From Fasciolopsis buskii (Eukaryota; Platyhelminthes; Trematoda; Plagiorchiida; Fasciolidae): DNA of 64,000 bases. The position numbers were made by a program, and so were the translations under genes. Of this stretch, positions 26,471 through 38,300 are shown in pieces; the first letter of the stretch is position 1, and the number at the start of each line of letters is the position of its first letter. Location of the stretch: assembly GCA_008360955.1 (NCBI GenBank), contig LUCM01005952.1:226942-290941 (forward strand), read 5' to 3'. The notes beneath the pieces were generated by a model. It was not told the origin of the DNA, did not search any database, and saw only the letters and a program-made list of their open reading frames with translations.

Positions 26471-26990
26471 TTAGTTGAAGAAGGTGGTGGCTCCTACTGC
26501 CTGCATCTCAGACTTCAGCAGTCTGTATGCGGCAGAAGTTACATTTGCGTGCTTCTTAAACTTTGGTAACTGTAGGGGATCGCTGGCAACCTGAATGCCA
26601 ACGTCATCCGTCCCCCTGGGAGCAGCGGAAGTCTTACCTTTAGAAAAAGTAGGCACCCGTATGGATACAGACGTACTGGGAATAGGCTCTACTGACGTCC
26701 TAATTTTCTGTCTTACTACTGCGAACGCATTTACGGGCAAATGTAATTAATCCTGCATCCCTGTCTATATGCACCAAGGTATTGGTACCCTTGTGTACGG
26801 TGAAATAAGCCGTTTTCTCCGTTCCTATCAACCTAGCCATATTTCGCACTTCCCTTAACAAGGCCCGTACCGCTTCTTCACTTGCTGTCACTGAAGACAC
26901 GTAAATATCTTGACAAGCAGCGGCTAGAAGGGACATCTTACCTTCTTTAATGAAATAGAAATTTTCCTTCTTTATGCTGAATTCCTTCCT
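26471..26990 (-). CDS. Unrecognised coding-like stretch in two frames
   Basis: Two long - strand frames abut. The upstream one (26700 to about 26990) reads KKENFYFIKEGKMSLLAAA then IYVSSVTASEEAVRALLREV, GTEKTAYFTVHKGTNTLVHI and DAGLITFARK. The downstream one (26471 to about 26740), offset by +1, reads SVEPIPSTSVSIRVP, a Pro/Ser/Thr-rich linker, then KKHANVTSAAYRLLKSEMQA and a TAA stop. The balanced amino-acid make-up, amphipathic helix-like EEAVRALLREVRNMA and beta-like segments look like real protein. The two parts would need a short intron or a frameshift near 26730; GTAAAT is present there but leaves only implausibly short introns. I do not recognise the family. It may be a host exon pair or retroelement gag-like sequence. 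Confidence 0.4.
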
Positions 26991-27789
26991 GGGTGTCAGT
27001 GATCAGCGCATTTCATCCTCACCATAGTACCTTCACGACCTACTGATGTTCTGCCTACGTTATACCTAAAAAACAAGTACACACAATATGTGGGTACACG
27101 GCTACAGGCAAAAATTCCAGAAAGTACACATGCAGTGCCCTTAAAAATGATTGTGAACTCCGTGGACAAAGTGATTGCGTCGAAGACGAAATCCCACCCC
27201 CTTATATAACATTCTCTAAATGCAACATGGCGAAGTATGGATACTCATATCGAAGAACTGCAAATAAAAAGTACGTGAAAGCACGACTGAATTAACGACG
27301 ACCACGCAGATGTTTCCGACTTTTGTGAATGCGGCAGTATTTTGCATGATTTTAACGAAAAGTAGTAAGAAGGGGCGTGTAGGATCTCTGAATCAAGTCC
27401 CCAAGCTGATACTGTGAGATTTATAGAAACAGTGTTTTGCGTTCTAACTATGAAAAACTGAAATGAAATAAATGGAAAATACGCATGAAATTGTCCAAAT
27501 CATCCACACAAACAGCATTCGCGTCTGCAAGAAGAGCCATGGCATCCTTAATAACACAACTGACGTGGCTTTCAGTAGACCAGTTACGTAACCCTTGAAA
27601 GGCCAGTTTAAACAACACATAGGTCGACTAAATTTACCCAAAGCACTTGCTGAAAACTAAACACAAACAAGTCACGTGGATTTCCGTAACAACTCTCATT
27701 CTACCGCAAAGGGGCAACATCTCAAGGTGGACAGATCGTCGCTATGTTCCTAGGCCCGTCAAACCTCGCAAAACCCCGTGCTAGTAAAT
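26991..27789. other. No recognisable gene
   Basis: AT-rich, no long frame and no recognised repeat. Confidence 0.35.
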
Positions 27790-28210
27790 TACTGGAACAG
27801 GTTCAGTACGTTCTTACATGGCGCTTTTGACATCTGAAGCACATGGGATATGAGCAAAGGCTGAGGGGCTTTGCTTATACTCCCTGGAAAGACGTAAGTG
27901 AAGAAGTGAGTTAAAAGAGCCCTTCGAAATCATAAAGGGTCTGTCCGAGATACGGGTTCATGCGGAGTCGTATTCCAGATAAGGGGAACGATACGCTGGG
28001 AGGGAACGGGAAACAACTGTGCGAGGACACGTAACCAACGGGTTGAGGAGGAAATTGCTTGTCATACGAGTGGTTAATGACTGCAACAAGCTACCGGAAA
28101 AGGTGGTCGAAGTGGGGTCAGTGAGCGAGTTCAAAGAAAGGCTAGGCAATGCACGGCTAGCTGCGTTTGGAGAGGACAGTGCGTGTGTTGTGGGGTTGAG
28201 CAGATGGTCG
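27790..28210 (+). mobile_element. CR1-like LINE, C-terminal RT tail
   Basis: From about 27840 the + strand reads YEQRLRGFAYTPW (from 'YEERLRxLxLxSLxYRR'), then after frame shifts VIRVVNDCNKLPEKVVEVGS and SEFKERLGNARL. The pattern 'RVVNDWNxLPEEVVxAxSVxxFKxRLD' is the very C-terminus of CR1-type reverse transcriptases. It stops about 200 nt before the COPS2 start, so this element's 3' end lies in or next to the COPS2 promoter or 5' UTR. Confidence 0.85.
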
Positions 28211-28348
28211 AAAGGTAAGCATCTTATTGACTGTTTCCTCCTCTGTAGGCACCTTCCTGTTGTCGTAGCATCGTCAGATCCAAATAGCTCTCGGTGCAGG
28301 AACCTGGGAGATCAGGTATCTCGCCGTTTGGTTCTGTAATCTAAGTGG

Positions 28349-28376
28349 AACTGAAACTGGAACTGGAACTGGAATC
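28349..28376 (+). repeat. Short ACTGGA-type tandem repeat
   Basis: About four imperfect 6-nt units (GGAACTGAAACTGGAACTGG...) about 45 nt upstream of the COPS2 ATG, in the presumed 5' UTR. Confidence 0.7.
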
Positions 28377-28421
28377 GAGCTGAATGCAGCCGGGCTGCAT
28401 TGCGGACGCGGCCGGAGGAAA

Positions 28422-29309
28422 ATGTCTTTCAACGATGATATGTTCGATGATGGTGAACTCTCGGTGGAATATTCATCGGATGACAATTCCGAGCCCGATG
28501 TGGACTTAGAAAATCAGTATTATATGGCGAAATCAAGGAAGGAGGAAAACCCTATGATGGCGCTGGAAGAATTTCAGAAGGTTTTAGATATTGAAGCCAC
28601 CGGAGCCAAAGGAGATTGGGGCTTTCGGGCACTTAAACAAATGATAAAGATTAATTTCAAACTTGGAAGGTTCCCCGAAATGATGACGAATTACAAAACA
28701 CTCTTAACATATATCAAGTCTGCTGTTACACGGAATTATTCCGAGAAGTCCATCAATTCCATACTTGATTATGTGTCTACGTCGAAGCAAATGGATTTAC
28801 TACAGCAGTTTTACACTACCACTTTGGATGCTCTTAAAGAAGCAAAGAACGAGCGTCTTTGGTTCAAGACGAACACAAAGTTGGGAAAGCTTTACCTAGA
28901 ACAAGGCGACTACATACAACTTCAGCGGATTGTTAAGGAATTGCGTGAATCCTGCCAAACTAATGAAGGAGAGGATGACATGAAGAAAGGAACGCAGCTT
29001 CTGGAAATTTATGCGTTGGAAATTCAAATGTATACGGCACAGAAAAACAACAAAAAGCTGAAAGCACTTTACGAGCAATCTCTGCACATTAAATCTGCTA
29101 TACCTCATCCTCTTATCATGGGAATTATCCGAGAATGCGGTGGGAAAATGCATCTTCGTGAGGGAGAGTACAACAAATCTCACACGGACTTCTTCGAAGC
29201 ATTTAAAAATTATGATGAATCGGGATGTCAGAGACGAACGCAGTGTTTGAAATACCTCGTCCTTGCCAGCATGCTAATGAAGTCTGGAATCAATCCATTT
29301 GATTCTCAG
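28422..29309 (+). CDS. COPS2: COPS2 exon 1 (coding)
   Basis: 888 nt, 296 codons, from ATG to ...NPFDSQ, ending in phase 0 before a GTATGT donor at 29310. The open frame runs on into the intron to a stop at 29342, which is not part of the protein. Conserved stretches seen: [74 protein letters not shown] and [20 protein letters not shown]. Confidence 0.97.
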
Positions 29310-32300
29310 GTATGTTTTTGTTCCCACATACTTGTTGTCTAAACTCCGGGAATCACCACCGCTGATTGTTGTTTTTGCTGTTCCAGATGGATTATCAAAG
29401 AAACGGTGTACATAGTTTGTAAACAAACGCCGTTTTTCATGTAGACATACCATAATATAGTTTTTATGGTCTCCAACTTGAATGAGTGAACTAAGGCGGT
29501 AGAGTTCAAAAATCCCTGGGGAAATAATCAGCGAAAACTGAGAACTGTTCAGTTCAGTTCAGGTGGCCTAAGACCAGAGAGACGGTAGAAGCTGGCATTC
29601 GTTTGTGTATCACTTTCTCCGCTGTATTTTCTGTGCATTCTGACGATCCAATAAAAAGGTGACGAAGTTCTCATCTCGTTCTCAATGAGAAGGCCTGTCA
29701 CCACATGGCAATTTGTCACGTACAGTGCCTTCCTATCCCCTAGAAATACAGCAAAAAAACAACTGGCGCTGTTGTACTACGTACTCCTACTCATAACCAC
29801 TGATGCTCCACTTCGGGGTAATACTGGGGCGGTGTCAGTGTTGGCATTTGGCCGCGGGTTCGAATTCACCTACCGCCAGCCAGCCGCTTCATTTGGCAGC
29901 TCTCTGTCGGCCGTGGTCCTCTTCGTTAAAATGACCTGTCGTTGCTTCAGTAGCAAACGAGGTTTAAAAAAATTTAACTCAAGAAATTGCCTTTTTCCAT
30001 TTCAAATACGCTAGTATTTTGAGAAGTACGGCCCAGAGACTGCTCATCTAACTTGTTCTATTGGACAGCCACCCGACCGTCGAAAAAATTCTCACACACT
30101 TCAGCTTTCATCGTTTCTCCCACAGAAGTATGCGAAAACTATTCTACTTCGTAATGCACAGAAGTCACGCCATCACCTTGGCCTGTCAGACACTTCGTGT
30201 CCTAAAAGCTTTGGTGGTATCACTACATAGTGCGCGTCTCTCTGGTTTCTCACAAGTGACAGAGAACTTTAACGCAAGATGTTTTCTCAGCCTTATTGGC
30301 TGTCTCCTTGCATGGCTTAGCCCACTTACCGCTTCGGGATATTTGTAACCGGGATCCCAGTGAACGAGGATGTCCTACGCCACTCAGGAACTATTAACCC
30401 CTTTGATGAGCAAGTGATTCTCACCCTAGTACAGCGGCATATCCTACTTAGAAGCCCAACCAATTGTCTTATCTAAAACCCAACAAATTCGTTTTGTCGC
30501 CGTTTATCCCATCCACGTTATCTGCAGAAATAAAGCACTGAAATAATAACACCGTTTCCAGATCATCCATTTAGAGAAATAAGAGGAGCCCTGGGATTGA
30601 CCTTTCAGGGGCTCATTTCAGAGCGTTCTGGGGTAGATTCAGTGAGAGTAGCCGACTCGGAAGCTGGAAAGCCCCATTATGCTGAGGCTGAATTGCTAAC
30701 AGCGCGTTTAGAAAAACTCTTGGGATCAATTAGGGTAAAAGAACAGATTCGCGAGGAATCCTGTGAATCGGTGATTGTATCGATTCACAAGAAAGGTGAT
30801 GGGTCCTGATGTGGTAATCACAGAAGAATTGGCTTGACAAGTAAGTCATCCACATCGTTCGCGGCCACTATCCTCCGATGACCATATAATGCCCGCGAAG
30901 AGTGTGTGCGAGAATCAAACCAGTTTGCGATTCAGTCGAGGCTATAGTGCCCAGATCTTCGCTCTGCGAAAAATCTTAGAACATAGGCACACCGCCCGTC
31001 GACCTACGATCTCTGTCTTTTTTAACCTGAAAGTGGCGTTTGGCTCATCCGTGGCGCTGCTTATCACTGAAGTATGCCAAAGAAATTCATTCCATCGTTT
31101 CAACCCCTACCCAAATAGCCGAACTCGAGTTTGTGTTTAAGATCATCCTTCATCCGAGTTCACCATAAGAACTGGTATTCTTCAAGGTTTCTCCGTTTTC
31201 TTTATGGACGGAACTCTATTCTCAAGTGAGAATAATGGCACTAATCTTTTCTCGGACAAAACTATTCGCTTTAAACTACGTGGAGGTTGTTGTTCTACTG
31301 GTTGCGGATCTAAGTAAGTTGCAGTTTTTCCTCCATCGTCCGAACGACTCTGTACTTGGATGCATTTTGCACCTCTTAGGTGTAAACTGATGTTGCGAGT
31401 TTGAACTGTCTTGAAGCCGAACATCAGAATAAAGCAGTAGGGTTTAATTACCTGGTTAATATTTTAAAATGTTTCTCTCATACAGAGGATTGCATTTGGA
31501 TTAATCGACTAGAAGCATCTGTGGCGTGGGCGTAGCATGCGGTTATCCATCAGGAGTCAAGCTTTGCTGATGTATGGCTCACGAACATGGCCATTGAAGG
31601 CGGAGAGCCTGCGAGAACTTTCGGTGTTTGAACACTTGTATTTGTATTATCGGTAGGTTATGATGGGGAATTTTATGGCTCGGAAGGTAGGTTTAAGACA
31701 TTGGGTCCTACGGTTCAATCTTTTAAAAATAGGTTGAAGTGATTGGGTCATGTTTTTCGCATGCGTACAAAAAGGCTGCCTCATTGTACGCTGTCCTCAT
31801 TCAGGTAGTGGTTGGAGGACGAATCTAGGTGACCAGTCAGTGACATAACAGTAAGGTATAAAAACCCCAGCCAGTTAACTGGCTCGTGGAGGTCCAGCTA
31901 GACTAAAAGCTTCAAGTCCCTTTAAGCGATGGTTGAAGAAAAAAATGATGTAGCTCGTTTTCTTTGTTACTGGCGTTCTTGGGTTTAAAATCTTTCTTTC
32001 CTCTGTATACTATGTCAGCTTATTATTTTGCAGTCATCTTTTCACCACTTCTCGTTGTTTTAGGCAAATGGTGTAGTAAAGTAGAAACCAAAGCCAGATC
32101 ACGTTGGAGCAAGGTTAATCGATGCTTAGCCTGAATTGAACTGGGTTTACGAGCACTAGTCTTCATCATCATTCAGCGGTAAACAGCAAGGCAAGCCTCA
32201 CTGACAGCTGCCTTTTCCCCACGGTTACATGTTTCTGTAAAAAAATAATATGCGAGGGAAACAGAATAGACGTACACAGAGGCGAAAAGATAAAATTGCT

Positions 32301-35300
32301 GCCATAGTCAACACGGAACAGCCTAACTGTACAACTGCACTCTTTCAATCATTCTGACGCGATAGAAAATGACAATACGATTGCCACTGCTCACGATTCA
32401 CTGCCATATCCTTCAGTGTCTCCAGCCAGCTAGTTGTCGAGTCTTTCGGACCCCAACTACGAGGACGTGAGACACCTACCTTACCTACGTTTGCTGTACA
32501 TTTTCTCATCCCACGTTGCCATATCATCTGTTGACCTCCACATGGCTTCTTCCATTCTTTGGGAGGAACACAAAATAGGGCACGGTATGGTGGACAAGTG
32601 TTCGACATACGCAACACCTGACCGAATCGGCGTAGTCTACTAAGTTTCATACGCTGAAACAAGCTATTCTCAGAAGTGGCGCCTAGTACTAGATTCCTGA
32701 CCTCTGCATTACTCACTCGGTCACTTCATCCAATCCTAGCCATACTACGTAGACATCGATGATCGAAAACCTCTAGCCGACGAACATCTCCCACACGCAT
32801 GATCCACGTCTCGCGACCGTACAACAGAACTGAGCTTACTGCGCCACAGTACACACGATCTTTCAACTTCAGTGAAATATCAGGCCGACTTCACAAGTGC
32901 TTCGGTCCAGCGTACGCCGATCGAGCTTTCAATATATGCTTGTTTACCAGAAAGCCCCTACTGTTTTGCATCATATGCTTGGCTGTTCAAGTGCTAGAGT
33001 GGCAGTCTTGGGCAAAATCAATGGAAGCTTTCGGGGTACAACATTACGTCCTAATTCCGCAAATCTATTTTGGTAATCCATGGACCCGACGCATTCTCTT
33101 GGAGGAGACGGTTGCGTAAGCGTGCAAATGTAAACGACTTATAGGTGTATTCATCCTGACTGTGAGGAAAGTCTCCCCGATTCTAATTCCTTGTCTTTAG
33201 GGAAGGACCCAATTTCAAGCCGGACATAATATCTCCTCGATGGTTCTCATCGAAAAAAGGTCATTGGGGTCTTCACAAGGTCCCAATAGAACTGAATTTT
33301 CACTATGGTTTGATAAGTGTTGCGGTTTGTAAGCGGTTGTATTGGGATAAAAAGTTCGCAGACAAGCGTGGGGACCCTACAATAGCTCCAAAGCACCTGA
33401 ACTCGATTAGTTGAAAAAAACGAGTCCTCGAAACCGTTACGGTCCTAAATGTGGATCTTAACTGCTTTCTTTGCAGTCACTTGTTAAGCGTATGCGGCGA
33501 CTCTACATACCGGTAGCATCGTACTTTCTCTTGGGGCTTTAAGTGACCCATCACAAAGTTAGGTTCCCTGTTTCACTTTAAACAGTCGTCAAGACTGCAC
33601 ATCACACAAGATTTCTTGATTTTTCCCATGCTGATAGCATCACGAAAGAGACGAAAAACAACACTAAAATTTTCAGCCGCAACATTATGTCCGTGCGCCA
33701 CTTCTCGCAGTCCAGTTTGGACAACCAATAGCCTTGCACTAATTTGCTATGTTTGTGGTTGCTATCTCACAGCATCATCAGCTCAAGCAGAAAAAGAATA
33801 GGAAATGATGGAAGATCAACTGCAAAGTAGTTAGTTGAAGATCCCAACAGAAGAAGATAGGTTTTGAATGCAAGTACGCGGCTAACTGCGGCACCAAGCC
33901 ATATCACATATTGTTTTCAACAATCGCTTCGGGGAGTTTCGTCGACCCCGACCCGATGGTCTAGCTGTACCTATACGAACCAGTCCACTAGCTACAGCTC
34001 TCATTTCTTAATCATGTCATTGACTGGCCACCCGGAAGCACCCTGCGAGCATTGCCTGTCCCGAAGAACGGCCTACAATGAGGCAAGCGTTTTGTGGACA
34101 TGCGCAAAACGTGTCCCAACCATCTTAACCTATTCTGATTTAGTGCCTGTTCTAAAGACTGCATCCTCTCCAACCTCCACTCCTTGCCCTACTTTTAAAT
34201 GAGACAAACTTACCCCAAGCAAATTCATGGCATGGGGTCGAAATAATACGAAAATGTTTAACCGTGAGCTGATCCCAATTGGTCGCCTTAGGTTGGGGTC
34301 TACGAGGTGCCCTATGCGTTGATTTTGGGAAATATATGTAGTCCAACATTCAGATGTTATGACTAAGTGCCACGGTCAACGGCTTTTTTGAATTCAAATT
34401 TTTTCTCCATTATTCATAGTTGTTTCTGTCTTTTATCCTGTGGTTCCTTTCCCTGTATTCATGATCCGTTTCGTTTCTGGGTATAGGGTGCTATGAGGTA
34501 CCAACCAAAACCGGAGCACACCAGTGCACGGGTAGTCGTTGACCTAATGAGACCTTATATGATTCTAAGCTACCCTAAGTTTCAGAATCACGGCTTGCGG
34601 TCTACCTCTCGTGTAATGGGCCCTTGTGACTATATATCTCTTCAGTTGCACTCATGCGAGAAACATGGCACAAAAGCGAGACGGAAACCAATCAGCCACT
34701 TCCACACTCCCCTTCCTTCAAAAAACCAGTTCCTCTTAGCTAACTAATTTATCGCTATCTCCTAAGTGTCTCATCTGGACCTTTCTGGAGAAGAGTTGTG
34801 GTCATCGTGGCTGAAACTTCGATATCATTGTTCGAACCATTTTCTGTCTTTCCTCAATGGTAGTGACTCTTTAGTTCTTGGTTTTCCATTTTCAGGCATT
34901 ATGCTCTTTGGAAACCACCCCCGAAATTATCGTTCTTCATGACTTCATTCCTTATGACGTGAATTTCTGCGAACAACGAATCATATATCGCGATGGGTTG
35001 TTGGTTAAGAATCTAAATTAACTCATTAATATCCCCTGTCCATTTCCGATCATTATCGCGATCGTGCCCCTGACATTGACTATCTTAGTTCCATTCGTTT
35101 TGTTGTGTATTGGTTTCTCCTTGGCCCACTGGATTGCCATGTTATTCCTTTCCACTGCACTTTTCATCCTTTTCTCCCCTCTAAATGTAGGTGCACATTT
35201 TGACGCTACGGTTTTGTTGTTCAGGATGACGATTACTTTTTTATAGCAAGCGTTTGTATCTTCTCTTCAAGTCACATCAGGATTATTTCCTAAGAATATA

Positions 35301-38300
35301 GTTTTTAACAGTGCTGTTCCAAACCCGAAAAACCCCGTCATTCTGAATGGTTTAGATTTGGTTGTAGTTATAGTATATGCCAAAAAATCTGGTGTTCGGA
35401 CGCCGGTGCTGCTAATGCATTTTTCCAAACCGTGAATAAGTAGTGTATTTTCATTCAGGCAATCAAAGATCGTGTCCTTCTACATAAAGACGGTTAAATG
35501 ACCTTTGATGTAGGTTGCCATCCTCTCTGGTCCCTCGTCAAAGCCGTTTACTTTGGTTTCTGCCCAATTTGTAATTCAGCTCTTTAACTAATAAACCCAA
35601 TGACAAAGCTGTTCATATTTCAGATTGCATCCAATTCCACTTTTTCCACTTTTTGCCTTCGTCAGTGGCCGCCTGTCTGTCTGTTATCAGGAGAAGGAGA
35701 CTCCTCCAAACCGAAAGTTTACCAGAAAATGGAATTCTGGTGGCATTTTACCAACCTTCCTTAGGATATGCGCTCCCTAATGAGCTTCCATTTTTTGGTC
35801 CTTTCTGTTTTGCTCGTCTTTCATAAGCTTTTCGGAAATATGCCATGATTTTTCGCATTTCCGAGCGTAGCAGTTCCGCCCCATTTCCATTTCCTACATT
35901 TCTTTTTCTTTGCTTTTAACTTTGCACGGCTTCCTACTGTGGGAGGATAGGTCAGCCCTATGGATGTTACGGGCCATTACTGCCGGCATGCGACAGTTGG
36001 AGGTGAGCTCGGTGCAGATCGCGATTGTCTTTTTTCCGGGTTCCGTACAGCAATTGGATAATTAGAAGATCGAAATCTTTTTCTAAGGCATTAGCCTACG
36101 TTTTGAGCTACCCAACACGAGGCTACAACGCAACCCAAGATAAGGGAAATAGCAGAGAATCTTTTTGGTTAGCTCTGATTCAGATCGCCCTAGGGTATGG
36201 TCAAAATCCTGCATCCGCCGACTTTGGAAGTGGGCGATGAGTTTGTGGATGTCTAGTCACTGTCTTCTTACTTCTTTGGATACTCGCATCAGTTGATTTT
36301 GAAGATGCGCTCCTTTTACCAGTGATGGAAAAATTCCAGCCTTCGATCATGTACGACTCTCAGTGACTGGATTCCGTAAAGATAGACGAATACCAGGTGG
36401 GTGGTAGCAAGGTAAACACGAACTTTAGTCCACGAACTTCCGCTGCAGGTTCACAGCGTTTCTACTAAATGCAGGAAGACCTTTCTGGCGTTGTCGATTC
36501 TTGGTGTCACTTCGTCTCTTTCTTGGCTATTCAGAAGTAGAATAAAGTTCAGATATTTGATTGAGGGAGCTTATTAGACTAATTGGCTGTTAATGAACGG
36601 CTGTTTGCTTGTCATTTCTAGACTTGGTATGAGAACCCTTGATTTTTGGGGGTTCAGTTCCATCCCGATAAGCTTCGCGAGTTAGTCTTCTAACAGCAGT
36701 GTCTTCCGCGAAATCCATGTCCGATATGGGCACTTACTGATTAGGCTGAACGCCAGGATAATCACGCAGTGCTTGACTCGTTGGGTGTGAGGAGACAACT
36801 TTTTCTAATTGCGATATTGAGTGTGGAATCCAAGGATTCTTCACCATACATGCGGAACCTAGTGTGACTGGACCGGTAATATCCCATGAGACTTCAAGGT
36901 TTATTATGCTTTTCATCCGCTTGAATTAATGTTTGCAGTGATTCGCTAAGTCAAAGGCGACCCGGAAGTGGATGAAAGGAGCTATCATTAGCTGCTGGAA
37001 CCTATGGTGGTACTCCAGTGTTCAATACGCTGTGATAATCTGGTCCGCATAGCCTTCGCTGCGGTGAAAACCCGTCATTTGTTGACCAAATCTCTTCATA
37101 GGGCTCCACAAATCGTGTTCTTTTCAGTATTTCGGATACCTCGCATCGGTTCAACTTGCAAAACCATTAATTTTTACGAACATGCTCTCGTTTTGTTGCT
37201 GCTTCGCAGCACCGACTAATATTAAAAGATGTCAAAAGACTATGAGAGAGAAGCAGAAACATTTTAACTGCAAGAACTCCGCTGACTGTGGCATATAGTC
37301 ATACCGCCTTAGATCTCCAACCATTGCATTGGGGAACCTCGTATAATCCAATTCGGTAGTCTGAGTCAACCTACTCGAGGCAATCCATTAGTTGAGATGT
37401 TCATACCCTTCCCCAGGTTCATGTACTAAGCACTCTGACCTACCTTCCAGCCATTACCTACCCTTGAGAAGTGCATACCGACAGACCGAAAATGGCCACT
37501 TGCGCAACACATCTCAGCCACCTTAATCCATTCAATTGCGATGCCTGTTTGGTTAGTTTAGTTCTAACATCGTATACCCCAAGACAAACCTCAGTAGGGC
37601 TAATTCGGTTCTTTCACTATACTCTAGCAATAGTCTGAGAACATCGGTGTTCAAATTCCGACTATCTTCAGGCATCTGTTCTCAGCGACCATGTTTCTGA
37701 ACCGTATAACAGGATCGGTCTTACCGCTGCAGCGAAGACTTGGCCTGTAATTTGTAAACTGGTGTCGCGTCGACGCCACAGATGTATTAAACCAGTTGGG
37801 CCTTCTGTGTACGCGACGAACCACCATCCGATCGATGTACGATCACCCCTAGGAATGTAATTACTCCAGTGACAAAACATCTGCCTCGTCCAACCTCTTC
37901 CTTGTAAGAACAAGATTCGCTTTCGAGCCAACCCAATCCTACAGTATCATTTCGCACTTTAGTGGTATAAAACGCATCAATAACACAACTCACTGTCGTC
38001 TGGACTGTATATTAACAAAGGTGACTTACCTGGCTATTCAGACAGGAGGACATCACTCGCATAAACTAATTCATGCAGTTTATTTCCAAAGAAGATATCA
38101 GTGCCACTAATCTCACTTAACGATAGAGTGACCTTCAAAAAATCACATGCAAGTTTGAAAGAAAGACGAACAGTAGTTCTCATGGTGAACTCGGATGAAG
38201 GATGATCTTAAACACAAACTCGAGTTCGGCTATTTGAGTAGGGGTTGAAACGATGGAATGAATTTCTTTGGCATACTTCAGTGATAAGCAGCGCCACGGA

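Noticed and set aside
30889..31140. An 83-aa conserved gene present twice (also 38208-38459 on the other strand)
   Set aside because: It is a fragment of an RTE-like reverse transcriptase with a stop shortly before; identity reflects the inverted repeat, not a gene family.
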